A stretch of 64,000 bases of DNA from Durusdinium trenchii (taxonomy: Eukaryota; Sar; Dinophyceae; Suessiales; Symbiodiniaceae), in the NCBI GenBank assembly GCA_963970005.1, contig CAXAMN010001414.1, positions 231,992 through 295,991 on the forward strand, given 5' to 3'. A program made the translations under genes and the position numbers. Below, piece by piece: positions 51,834-61,653 of the stretch. The notes below the pieces were generated by a model. The model saw only the letters and a list, made by a program, of their open reading frames with translations, did no database searches and had not been told where the DNA came from. Position 1 is the first letter of the stretch, and each line of letters starts with the position of its first letter.

Positions 51834-52240
51834 GCAGACTCTGCCAGGGAGCCGATTTGGGGGGGATGGGTGAAATGGGTGCATATCAAAATAGAGTGAC
51901 ACCACGAAAGACCCTAGTGGAAGAAGGAACATGTACCAAAAAAAACATTGGTTGGAGAGTGCCCCCTATTCAAAGGCACACCCGAATTTAGGGCATTGAT
52001 CATATTTCACGCCCTCTTATGAAGAGGTTCAATCCAAATGCGGGGATGATTAATCAAGGGTCTACATTATGGCGGAAGTAGAGGGGAACTCATGCCTGCC
52101 CTGCAACCCTTGCTTGAGAGGTGTATGCTAGAACTGCGTTTGGTCAACCCTGGAAGTAGCATTATGTTGCATATATTCAGCCAAAATAGTAACGAAGTCA
52201 TTTTGCGAGTTAAACTAACCACTGCATGGCACTCTCCCAG

Positions 52241-52354
52241 GCAACTCTTCCGGAGCTTGGTCATGCTGGCCACTCAGCTCAGGTTGGTGCTGGGCGGCCA
52301 AGCGGACCGCGGCAGCACAGCACCCAGCCCGCTCAGCGTGGTCGAGCGCTACGA
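52241..52354 (+). CDS. Kelch-repeat protein, exon 7 seen
   Basis: After TCTCCCAG reads QLFRSLVMLATQLRLVLGGQ, ADRGSTAPSPLSVVERYE. LVLGG and SVVERY are Kelch marks. The exon end before GCTCCA (GC donor) is tentative. Confidence 0.65.
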
Positions 52355-52589
52355 GCTCCACGCATAGCACAAGCTCCGTGGTGGCAGTTTGAGGCGCCCG
52401 CAGACCCCCCAAAATCCCCTAAGATGATCTTTTAAAATGCTGGTCAAACCACTGAAACCACTGACAGTACCACTGACCGTACGGGGTTCGTACCATCCAC
52501 TCTCAATCCTGTGAAGGCCAGTGGACAACTTCTGGGCTACACCCGGTTTGCTGTGCACTTCTGGAAGCTAAGAAACCTCATCAGTTAGC

Positions 52590-52676
52590 ACTTCGAGGAA
52601 CCGGTTTGGTGGGACAGGGGTAGGTGCCAGGCGGGTCGAATACCGGTCACCTGAGGATGTAGTTGGAGCCCTAGGG
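52590..52676. repeat. TAGGGCTCC palindromic repeat, diverged copy
   Basis: Shares GGTGCCAGG-GGGTC and ends GGATGTAGTTGGAGCCCTAG; the left end is eroded. Confidence 0.55.
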
Positions 52677-52759
52677 CTTAATCAATAGAAACATTTCAGG
52701 ATCATTGCAGTGTCTTTCAGTTCTTTTCCCCAACATTGACCCGATCACCAGCTCGGTCG

Positions 52760-52965
52760 GCCATTTCGCTCCAGAGGAACAGCATGCCACTGCTTGGGAG
52801 CGGCGTTCACTGCGGTGGCGACCAGGGTCGCCCTGAAACCTTGGCGGTCCTCCCGGGGCAATCAAAGCATTGCCCTGAAAGCTACCGGAGTCATACGGAC
52901 CCTCCGTGCAAGCGGTGGTCCGCGTCGAACACCGTGGAGCGCGTCGAACGATGCGGATGTGAGAT
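52760..52965 (+). CDS. Kelch-repeat protein, possible last exons
   Basis: Two GC-rich islands: about 52771-52835 (EQHATAWERRSLRW, or in another frame NSMPLLGSGVHCGGDQGRP) and about 52913-52965 (RWSASNTVERVERCG, where NTVERVE fits the end of a Kelch blade). Boundaries and frame are not settled. Confidence 0.4.
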
Positions 52966-52999
52966 GGAGATGATGTGGATTGGGAGGAACGTTTCTGTG

Positions 53000-54636
53000 A
53001 GGTGGTTTGTTCAGTAGAATTTCACCATAGAGGATTTTGTGAGATGGTTTCTTCATGGGCAAGATGGGGAGTCTCAAGTGTTTCACACGTTTTCGCTACA
53101 TACTTAGAATGCTGTCCTGCACCGTTTGTGCAATGCCAGTGGTGTTTGTTACGGTGGTGCTGGTATGGAGGGCATGCCAACTCCTGCCTGGTGGTTGTCA
53201 AGAGGACTTCACAAATACTCATGATTCCAGAGTTTGTCATGCTCTTTAAGGCTGCACGGCCAGAAACAAACTATAAATGACATCACATATGCGTGAAGAT
53301 TGTGCCATGATGTGCCATGCCTGTCCTCTTGTTAATGACTCCCTTTTGTGTTGGTCATGTGGTCATTCATCGTGCCACGTGCCTAAAACAAGTTTGGGTT
53401 TCCTCAACCTTTGCAGGCGGATCCGCTGAAAGATGAGTTCCTCATTCTCAAGTGTATTGTGCTGCAAGGCGTGGCTCGACCGGGCGTTCGCCGACGGCGG
53501 CGGGACCTCGGCGACGACGTATGCAGAGACGGGCGGCAGACGTGCGGCAGGATTTGACGCGAGCATCCTCCAGTTGCGAGCACATGCTTTGGGACTTGTG
53601 TGTTTGTTTCACTGAAGCTTTGAGCTGCAGGCGAACCAATCATCTTGGGTTTAGATTGACTTTGACCATATACCATCCACTCTGGTTGGGACGTTCATGT
53701 TCAAGTATTCAAGAAATAATAAGGATAGATAAGATAGACAAGGTCGGCAGGTTCGGTCAGATATCATGATGGATTGAGGGTTGGAATCTACTTGTGAACT
53801 CGGACATGATTTGCAGAAAGGACCTCGCAGGCTGCGGTTTTGAGTGCCTCCACCTACCCCAGTGCCACCACCAGAGCTCGGAAGGAAAGCTACAAACCGG
53901 GGACAATCGGCGCCTGGCCTGTCGCGCCCTCGGGGCTTGCGGATGCCCGGTGAGAATGGGTGTCGAGTAACCACGGAATGTATCAATCCCAGACACGACC
54001 GGTGCGACTGCCATGGCGATCTTGACCCCCGGTCAACCACCCCTGGCCGTTTCTCGGCATACATGGCAGTCCCATGGAGTGTTTGGGAGCGTACTACAGT
54101 AGTTTCCCTGCGAATGTTTGGACATTGGAGGGTGTGCAGGATTTCTCCTCTTTAACTGGGGAGGTTTTTTTGCCAGGACCTTGAACGGCCACGATCCTAA
54201 TATAATTGTTCCTTGGTGTTGATGATTCACGCTTTCAGATGGGTTCGTGACTCTGGGCGGCGACACTCGACGATTGGATCACTGTTCACGGTATCGTGTG
54301 GGCCAAGCATCGAACTCGTTCTCCGTCTCTTCCGTTGGTCCCTGTTCCAGGTTTGCTTTCCTGCGGGTTAAAGAGAATGGGAGTTGATTTTGCCTTGCCA
54401 TTGCCAGCGAGTAGAGGATTCATACAAACATCTTGAAAGAAAAATCGTAGAGTTACATTTGTTAATTTACATTATGTGATCCCTACTATTTCAAATGCCA
54501 CATTTGTCCTGATTCAGGGATCAGTATCCGTTGTCCGCATCGTCAGAACCACGGTCAGTTGTCAGAACCGCTTGGCTTTTTCGGCCGCGACCGGCTTCGA
54601 CCGACCGTCCCCGACGGGATCGGCTTCGGTCCCGAG
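53000..54636. other. Stretch with only weak exon candidates
   Basis: GC-rich islands at about 53448-53560 and 53815-53949 (the latter closing before a GTGAGA donor at 53950) look exon-like, but no frame is convincing. The MITE copy C follows. Confidence 0.35.
53998..54082. repeat. Palindromic MITE-like element, copy C (one arm eroded)
   Basis: The right arm GGCATACATGGCAGTCCCAT... (54056-54082) and loop TTGACCCCCGGTCAACCACC match copies A and B. The left arm (GCGACTGCCATGGCGATC) is diverged. Confidence 0.7.
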
Positions 54637-54728
54637 GCCTTCGCGAGTGGGCGAGGAGGATCAACCGTCTGGTGGACATCCGCGTGGACGCACCTGGGCC
54701 GAATGAACACAGCGACACGGGAATTTGA
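54637..54728 (+). CDS. Candidate terminal exon
   Basis: After TCCCGAG begins GC CTT CGC and reads LREWARRINRLVDIRVDAPG, PNEHSDTGI, then TGA at 54726-54728. AG/GC border as in other exons here. Unknown function. It could end the Kelch gene or a separate gene. Confidence 0.4.
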
Positions 54729-54803
54729 CGGAATTGGCACGTTTTCAGGGACCCAGACGTGAGGAAGAAATGAAGAAAGAGGGAGGTGGTGGTCTTATGA
54801 TTC

Positions 54804-54894
54804 TCAGGTTCGGTACGACTGGAGCCTCCTGGCACCTACATGTCTCAGTGTCTCATCTCTCGCCTCCTGAGAAGGCACGACTGGATCCCTATAG
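54804..54894. repeat. Palindromic repeat, GGTxCGACTGGA type
   Basis: CAGGTTCGGTACGACTGGAG ... CTCCTGAGAAGGCACGACTG GATCCCTATAGG. It shares its right half with 13401-13497 and its left with 38768-38786. Confidence 0.6.
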
Positions 54895-55084
54895 GGATGA
54901 TTCTCTTCCCATGCCCCGAAACAAAAAAAGGTGGACATCTGCAAGTCCCCTCGTCCCCTCCAAAATGGAGGAAGAGAAAGGCCAGATGCAGCCAGGTCAC
55001 ATCAGTGGTTTGCATTAGGTCGCATCAGGTCACCTGCAATTCTTTCGTGGATTTGGGTCGGTGGCTTTCCATGTTCTCTATGTG

Positions 55085-55545
55085 AGTCTTAGGGTTTTTC
55101 TGGCTTTCCGTGCTTTTTTGTGTTTGCTTTGCTTGCCTAGCTAGCGACCACAAACCTCGGATAGCTTCCAAGTAAAAAGGAAGTGCTTTTCCTTGCTTCT
55201 TTGTGATTTTTCCAGCGTTTCGTGCTTGTCCTGCGTTTTTTGGGCTGTTTTGCCTTTCCTTGCTTTTCTACTGCTTTCCTGCTTCTTGTTTTCTTGTGAC
55301 GTATTGTTTCCTTATGTTTCCTTGTTTTAGGCGCTTGTGCTTTCCATGGCCATTGTTGCCGTTGCTCTGTATTTGTTGCTTTCAAGCCTTGAGTTTGTCT
55401 TGCTTTTTGTTCCTTGCTTTCTTTGCTTTTCCTACTTTTGCTGTTTGTGTTGTTTGCTCTAACTCTACTGTTTCCTTTCTTTCTTTTCTTGCTTCTGTGG
55501 TTTTTGTACGTTCTTTGCATTATATATATATACTTGTTTTCGATC
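55085..55545. repeat. Pyrimidine-rich low-complexity block
   Basis: About 450 bp of T/C/G with very few A on the plus strand, built of CTTGC, TTTTC and TTTCC words. The long Lys/Arg-rich minus ORF (55137-55637) is a by-product of it. Confidence 0.75.
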
Positions 55546-55755
55546 AAGAAGGGAGTGAAGACTAAAAGAGTTTTGTTCGTATATATACAGTAATGCACTT
55601 GAGTTGTCCCTTCAGGTGGAAGAAACACTTGTCCCATGTTTGTTCACCCTGTGGCCTCTTTTGGGGGGGGCTCGAAATGGACAATGGCCTTATGGGGTGA
55701 TGGCATGTGGCGTTTCTTCATGGCATGTGGCGGTTGACTCGCGGATGTTGCGCCA

Positions 55756-55768
55756 CCATTTTTGGCTC
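55756..55768 (+). other. Possible spliced-leader relic
   Basis: CCATTTTTGGCTC resembles the 3' part of the dinoflagellate spliced leader (CCATTTTGGCTC, one T fewer). It lies 65 bp upstream of the probable start codon of an intron-poor gene, where a re-integrated trans-spliced mRNA would carry it. Confidence 0.35.
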
Positions 55769-55832
55769 TAAAATCTCAGCCAAAGTTGGCAGCACAGATT
55801 CTAAGACCCAGCTGCAAACGTGGCTGGGCAAC

Positions 55833-56753
55833 ATGGCTTGCACAAAGAAGGGCAAACTGGACTCCATCGAGACCATCGTAAGTCAAAAGAAGGGGCAAGT
55901 CGGAGGAAAGCTGCAGGAGAAGTTCAAGGTCCCGGAACGCTGCAGCTCCACAAAAAAAAACACACACACTCATGAGTTTTGCTGGGCAGATGTGGTCTCC
56001 GGTTTTCATGAAGCCTGCACAGACTACAAGCGAGACCGAGTAGGCCCTCACGAGGTGCCAGTGGAAATTACTCTCGGTCGCGCCCTGGCGTTGGATGACC
56101 CAATTGGCCAGGTCTATGGAGGTGAAGCTCACCACTTTCCGCTGAAACATCCAAACTACGCCTTCATCGGTGCTCGCCATCAACTTCGACGAGTACACCT
56201 TGCACTCTATAAGAAGTACAAGTACCTTGATTATGACAAGGATCTGACCATCTTCTCTTCAAATTTGTTGTCCATGACGGAGTCGGAGATGAAGACCTAT
56301 GCATTGCTGATCCGCATGTTAGAGAAGTTCTATTGGAAGCGCTTGCTGCGGCCCGAGGTTGACGACGAAACTCATGGGCAGCAACGCAGTCAGGAGCAGG
56401 CCCGTCAGGTGCTGAGGAGCTACCGGCATTTTTGCCCAGTCACCTTTGCCGCCCTGAGACAACGAGGCTTTGAGGAAAGTCTCTTGAAGATCGTAGATCA
56501 GTGGTTGCGGAGTTTCTTCTGCTTTGGTTGGGATCCCCAGCCGCAGCACATGGGAAACTTTCAGAGACTCATTCGGATTCTCTTCAAGGTGAAAGTGGAC
56601 GAGAGTGACCCTTTTCGAGATCTGCGGCGGCTTTGCGTGTGCCTGCTGATGCAAAACTCGGACAAGCTCTTGGAGGCCTGCGATCAACGGGCAAGCACCA
56701 GGGACTTGGAGGCGATCGCCAAGCGAGTAGTGCTGGGCCGCAGCTTTTTCCAG
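55833..56753 (+). CDS. Intron-poor gene, first coding block, unknown protein
   Basis: The start is taken at ATG 55833 (MACTKKGKLDSIETIVSQKK), because it follows the spliced-leader-like relic; the frame is open upstream to 55707. 307 codons without an intron, unlike all other genes here. Reads ...FCWADVVSGFHEACTDYKRD, EITLGRALALDDPIGQVYGG, HLALYKKYKYLDYDKDLTIF, RMLEKFYWKRLLRPEVDDET, ...VVLGRSFFQ. Largely helical, Leu/Arg/Lys-rich. No family recognised. It ends at CAG in phase 0 before GTGAGC and joins GTG TGG GCG at 57128 in frame. Confidence 0.7.
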
Positions 56754-57127
56754 GTGAGCATGGTCCTAGTGCATAGGAGCAGTGCGCGTAAGTAAAACGG
56801 TGAGTTGCGTAAGCTTTATCATGTTGAAGATTGTTGAAGGCTTTTTGTAGTATGTGATTTGCTGTTACAATTGCAGGATCCGCTTTTGTGAATCGTTTGC
56901 GTAAATGGTTTTGCGCAGTTATTTTTCCTTGGCCGTGAGAGGCTTTTCAGCATTGTGCAAGCACGTGGCATCATATTCAAAAACCAATATGCATGTGTTT
57001 TCCTTCAATCTTGGGGGAGAAATTCCGCGAACGTGCGCGTGCGCGTAGGCCGCGCGCAAGGGGTGCATAAGCAACTTTTTGTGTTGTGCATACTAGTCTA
57101 CAATGGCTCGGACGCAGCTTTTTCCAG
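56754..57127 (+). other. GT-AG intron bounded by an 18-bp exact direct repeat
   Basis: The 374-bp intron starts GTGAGC and ends CTTTTTCCAG. The sequence CGCAGCTTTTTCCAGGTG occurs at both borders (56739-56756 and 57113-57130). The 3' splice site, including its pyrimidine tract, is therefore a copy of exon sequence. This is the structure left when an intron is created by an insertion with target duplication or by a segmental duplication. Confidence 0.8.
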
Positions 57128-57691
57128 GTGTGGGCGGAGATGAACTGCAGTGATATGGGGTTTGGCACTGAAGGCTTGGTGGCCTTCCTGCCCCTGGGGG
57201 TCGCCGGCGGTTGGTGAAGCATGCTCGGGCTTGACAGCGTGCTGCCAGGCTCGGGCCTTGTGATCCCTGCGGCCTGCGCTTGCATGGGCCTGGCAGCTGT
57301 CTATAAGGAGGGCTTGGGCACGCTTGTGTCCAAGTTCTGCAAGCCTTCAAAAGATGTCATCATGGGACCATTCTTCGTGGAAGAACCGGAAGAAAAGGAT
57401 GACGAGGATGAGGCTGATGAGAGCCTGGAGGTGAACCTGGACGAGGAAATCACCTTTGAATTCCTCTTGGGCTACGGGCAGTGGCAGACCGGCTTGAGGC
57501 TCACCTACGACGCTGTGATCTCAATGGAAATGAACCCACCTCCTGCGCTCACCTCCTTCGCTGTGATGCAGCAAGCCAATTCTTACAAGTACCGACACTT
57601 CCAGAAACAAGGGGAAGTTGGTCAACAGTTTTGGGGAGGCGGAGGTTGGAACTCCAAGCAACAAGGGTGGAATACGCAGAACTATTATTGA
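57128..57691 (+). CDS. Second coding block of the intron-poor gene, with in-frame TGA
   Basis: Reads VWAEMNCSDMGFGTEGLVAF, LPLGVAGGW, then TGA at 57215-57217, after which the same frame continues open: SMLGLDSVLPGSGLVIPAAC, ACMGLAAVYKEGLGTLVSKF, an acidic run EEPEEKDDEDEADESLEVNL, ...EFLLGYGQWQTGLRLTYDAV, and a Gly/Gln/Asn-rich tail GQQFWGGGGWNSKQQGWNTQ, ending at TGA 57689-57691. Either the first TGA is a mutation, or a small intron removes it. Function unknown; the hydrophobic SVLPGSGLVIPAACACMGLA may be membrane-associated. Confidence 0.6.
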
Positions 57692-57818
57692 CAACTGCTG
57701 AGCGAGATTAGCGGACCGTTTTTAGGGCGCACTCCCAGGACCTCCTGCGCTTACGAAAAGTAATTAGTTTTTGAGTGTTTATGAAGGGAGTTGATGATGC
57801 ACGTCACACAACTGAACT

Positions 57819-57910
57819 TTGGACACACACACACACATATATATATATATACACATATATATATATATTTATATATATATGTGTGTGTGTGAGTATGTAT
57901 ATATATATAC
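57819..57910. repeat. CA/TA microsatellite forming a hairpin
   Basis: (AC)n then (AT)n blocks, followed by (TG)n and (TA)n. The left CA run is complementary to the right TG run. Confidence 0.95.
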
Positions 57911-58159
57911 CCTGCAAGTCCGAAGTGCAAGTTTAACGAGGTCATCTGGGAACGATCAAGTTTTACGAGGTCATCGCGTTTGTCGGAAAAACCGCCCTTT
58001 TGTCTCAACCACACTGGCGTCGCCACCAGAGCCCACATAGATCCTGCACAAATCGATGAAAAAACACTCAAAACAGTAACCAAATTCATAAAATCACGTT
58101 ACGTTACCTCCTGGTGTGATGTTGTATGTGAACCTTCACATGTTCACTGCATATTCTAT

Positions 58160-58412
58160 AGTCCTAGCTGCGGTTCTTGGCTTAGCCGCTTGCCATCAGA
58201 AGATGCTAAAACTGCCAGTCCTTGCCATGTCATCGTCGCCACACCACATCCATATCGATCCTGCCACAAGTCAAATGCAAAGGGAAAACAATTTTAGAGC
58301 AAGTCCAGTTCCATTCATGCTAGTGATGCTAGCACGGTTCTTGGCTTAGCCGCTTGCCATCCAACTGCAAATTCTTGGTTCCTAGCTGCGGTTCTTGGCT
58401 TGGCCGCATGCC
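58160..58412. repeat. Repeated CGGTTCTTGGCTTAGCCGC unit
   Basis: Copies at about 58164, 58334 and 58384, and a diverged one at 59208 (CAGTTCTTGGCTTAGCCACC), each followed by (T)GCCATC. Confidence 0.8.
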
Positions 58413-58439
58413 ATCCAAATTCAGAACAAGAAGATGCTG

Positions 58440-58690
58440 CAGAATGAGTAACCAACCTGAATGGTACTATGCAATCAGAGAGCCAAACTGTCCTGCGCAT
58501 GCGTGCCTTTGCATACTTCAAGCAGAGCCTCGCAATCTTGGCCAGGAACTTTTCCATGTGTCTGCCAGAGATTGCACATGACAGCTTCTTGATCATCCCG
58601 ATGGTGTCTTCTTCTGAGAAGCAATGCGAGAACCTCGAGTTCAGTCCTGAGATGCTCAATTCCAGTGAGCAAAGAACAGGTTAATCGACC
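58440..58690. other. Possible exon, strand unclear
   Basis: Open on both strands: plus RMRAFAYFKQSLAILARNFS..., minus SISGLNSRFSHCFSEEDTIG, ...MEKFLAKIARLCLKYAKARM. Both look protein-like. I cannot choose. Confidence 0.25.
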
Positions 58691-59304
58691 CAAAAGACCA
58701 CAGAAACCTCTTCCCAAAAGACCAGTGAAGCCTCTTTGAACTTGGAATTACCAGCTCAAACCTGCAAATCAAGTTCTCCTCTAGAGGAAAGACCAGTCAA
58801 TGTCATCCAAAGACACACTCAGCCAAGAATCGCTCTCTGTTGGTGCGAGCCAAAACGTGGCAGAACATGTGTGCCTTTGGCTTCAAGAACCAGCACTGCA
58901 GCCCCATCCTCACAACTGACTCAACAATGGCGAAGGGCCCTTGAGGTCTCAAATGGCCCTTCAGGTCTCAAGGGGCCGTTGAAGTCTTTAAGATAAAGGG
59001 AAATTCGACGCCCCCCTCAACGGAAGTCCTGTTGGCTATTTTGAGGCAGCCGATGTGGTGGTGCAGAAAGCGCTTCCCAGCACTGTGGATGGCATCAGCC
59101 TGATCCTGCGTCCTGAGCAATCAAAGTGATCTCTGATAACTTCTGGCATCATTGATGCCTACATGTGTGCTCTTGAATCTTTGAAGACAATGCCTACCAC
59201 ATACTACCACAGTTCTTGGCTTAGCCACCTGCCATTTGGTGTGCTTGAATGGAAGTTTTAACATCACCCAAAAAGGCCACCCAATCAGTGAAAGAACATT
59301 GGAA

Positions 59305-59492
59305 CTGAACATGTCCTGCCACCCCCCCACCACTTCAGGCTATGGTGCAAGAACCGTCCAGATCTCTCACACAGGCCAAACCACTCACAAAGAGCTACTG
59401 AACATGTCCTGCCACCCCCCCACCACTGTCACTTCAGGCTATGGTGCAAGAACCGTAGATCTCTCAGAAAGGCCAAACCACTCACAAAGAGC
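59305..59492. repeat. 93-bp tandem duplication
   Basis: Units at 59305-59397 and 59398-59492, both beginning CTGAACATGTCCTGCCACCC. They differ by small indels (GTCA insertion, CC loss) and a few bases. Confidence 0.9.
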
Positions 59493-59654
59493 TTGCCTTG
59501 GGCAAGGAGAGAATGAGGTTGGCAACATCATCTCAGGAACAGACCGGACGGTCGAAACCCAAAGCAGGGTCCTGGTGCCATATGACCGACCGGCTAATTG
59601 GAACAGTCACTGGAACTTTCTCTGGCTCCATCCAAAGGTCTCTGGACCATTTTT

Positions 59655-59722
59655 TAGGGCTCCTGGCCCACCTCCTGAGAAGGTGGTTGGGATGGGTTTT
59701 GGGGGTCTAACCAGCCCCAGCT
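59655..59722. repeat. TAGGGCTCC palindromic repeat, partial copy
   Basis: TAGGGCTCCTGGCCCACCTC ... GGGGGTCTAACCAGCCCC; the right terminal part is missing. Confidence 0.6.
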
Positions 59723-60379
59723 GGCAAACTCATTTTGAAGACTAAGTGACGAAGCCAGTGGATTCATCACCAGCAAGGGGTCATCTGGCCACATGCGGTT
59801 GCCAGCCTGGATCTTCGCTTGAAGCCACTTGCCCAGTGTTCGGTCCTGCAGCAGGTGAGTCCAACTCGATGTCCAGTCCATTAATCGATCTGACAGGTGG
59901 GTCCATGTCACGGGTGAAATTGATTTTGATAACTAAATTGCACAGATATCAGACCTTAAAGTCAGACCTAAAACTGGGTTGAGTCGATCCATTGCATCGA
60001 TCGTTGGTTGGTTGGAAGGGTGGGGCAGGGAGTCACGGATGTCGCAAAAGCTTCAGGGAACCATATCGGAAGCCCTCCAAAGAACTTCTATTCCAGAAGA
60101 ATTGTCCAAACAGATGATCCAATTTTAGTAAAGTGACATCTATATACCATACCACAACACCTTGAAGCTAGACCCCCTCTCCTCTCCATCGATCGAATGG
60201 GATGCTGGTTGGGGGTCAATCACACCAACAAAATGGGATCAGGGTTGGGGTTTCCCAGAAAATTAGGCTTTGGGTGGCCATGTGGCCTGTCTTAATTAAA
60301 ACGTGATCGTTCTCAGATGACCTCGTTAAACCTGCACTTCAGACTTGCAGGGAATGGGGTCACAGCTACATGTCCAACA

Positions 60380-61005
60380 TGGGACTAGAATCTCCCTGAA
60401 CCCATATACCCCTTGGTCCGGACATCGACGATCAACGATCGACTGGGATGGGTGGAGGGTCATGATAGTGGTCATGATGGACCATGATTAAATGTCCAAA
60501 GACCCAGTAAAATTAAAGCTCATAGTACTGACCAGGTCCAGTAAAAGTGAGGTCATTGACCAAGCACCCTGGCCTAAAAAATATACAGAGGCAACTCTCC
60601 CCTACAGGTCTTGGCTTTGAGCCAGATATAGGGACTAGAATCTCCCTGAACCCATAATCCCATCGGTCCGGACATCGACGATCGACTGGGATGGGTGGAG
60701 GGCCATGATAGTGGTCATGATGGACCCTGACCCATTGAAAATAACGCTAATTTTACATATCCAGAAAGGTGAGGTCATTGAACTGCAGCGTCGACCTAAA
60801 AATATACAGACTAGTACTATAGACCTGAATCCATATACCTGGGTGCTGACATCGACGGCAGATTGGGATGGGCGGAGGGTCTTTAAAATGGGATCTCTAC
60901 ATAGTTTTTATGTACCATGTACGATTTGACCCAGTGAAAGCTCTTCCCATACCCCTTCGTGCGGACATCGACGATCGATTGGGATGGGTGGAGGGTCATG
61001 AGAAA
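60380..61005. repeat. Degenerate repeat array with GGACATCGACGATCGA core
   Basis: The block (C/G)GGACATCGACGATC(A...)GACTGGGATGGGTGGAGGGTCATGA occurs near 60418, 60667, 60847 (diverged) and 60961. The first two are preceded by GGGACTAGAATCTCCCTGAA at 60383 and 60628. Related GTCGACxTCGATGGG motifs appear at 61790 and 62052. Confidence 0.8.
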
Positions 61006-61653
61006 AATCTATTGGCCGCCCTGGGCCCTAGGCCTATAGGGGCAAACCTGCCCCAAGGTCATTGGATAATTGGCTTTTAGCCAGGCATCGGCTATCCATT
61101 GCAATGGAGATAAACATGGGACCATGTCTGGAAAACCAACTTTCAGCCAGCCCAGGCCCCCAAAAAGGGAACAGAGGGGCAAACCTGCCCTACATAAATG
61201 CATCTATATACACCATGGTGTCGATCGGGACTCGGTCGGATTGGGTTCGAGTCGGTCGGTGGTTTGGGACTACTCCCAGGCTGGGCTTGGTGGTGGGGTG
61301 GAGTGGGCTGGAGAGGGCACCCAGAACTCCTTAGCAGATAAATGATCCACCCTACGTATCCGCACCCTCAAAAAACAAGGGTTTTGAGGTCACAAACCCT
61401 TGTCACAGAGGGCTCAACCCCTTCTAAGGAGATATCAACATCAATTTAAACCTTAAACCCTCGGATCCCTGCTCCAAATTGAAAACCTGGACCACTTGTC
61501 TAAACTTGGAGTTTGAAGGCTCATGCCTCAAAAACATCCATGTTGGGGCATGTGGAATTTTCTTGAAGGATCATGCCTCAAAAACATCTGGGCATGATCC
61601 TGGAAACCTAAATCCCTCCACTCACAGCCGACTTCGAACCGACGACGCGCAAC

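Larger units (their letters stand above)
57910..60352. mobile_element. Possible 2.4-kb element with 55-bp inverted repeats
   Basis: 57910-57964 (CCCTGCAAGTCCGAAGTGCA ...) and 60298-60352 are inverted copies, 51 of 55 bases alike by eye. The interior has no recognised transposase. It carries several local repeats (58160-58420, 59305-59492, 59655-59722). Could be a non-autonomous DNA transposon or two independent copies of one short repeat in opposite orientation. Confidence 0.4.

Noticed and set aside
55137..55637. Long Lys/Arg-rich minus-strand ORF
   Set aside because: It is the complement of the pyrimidine-rich block. The lack of stops follows from base composition, and there are no motifs.
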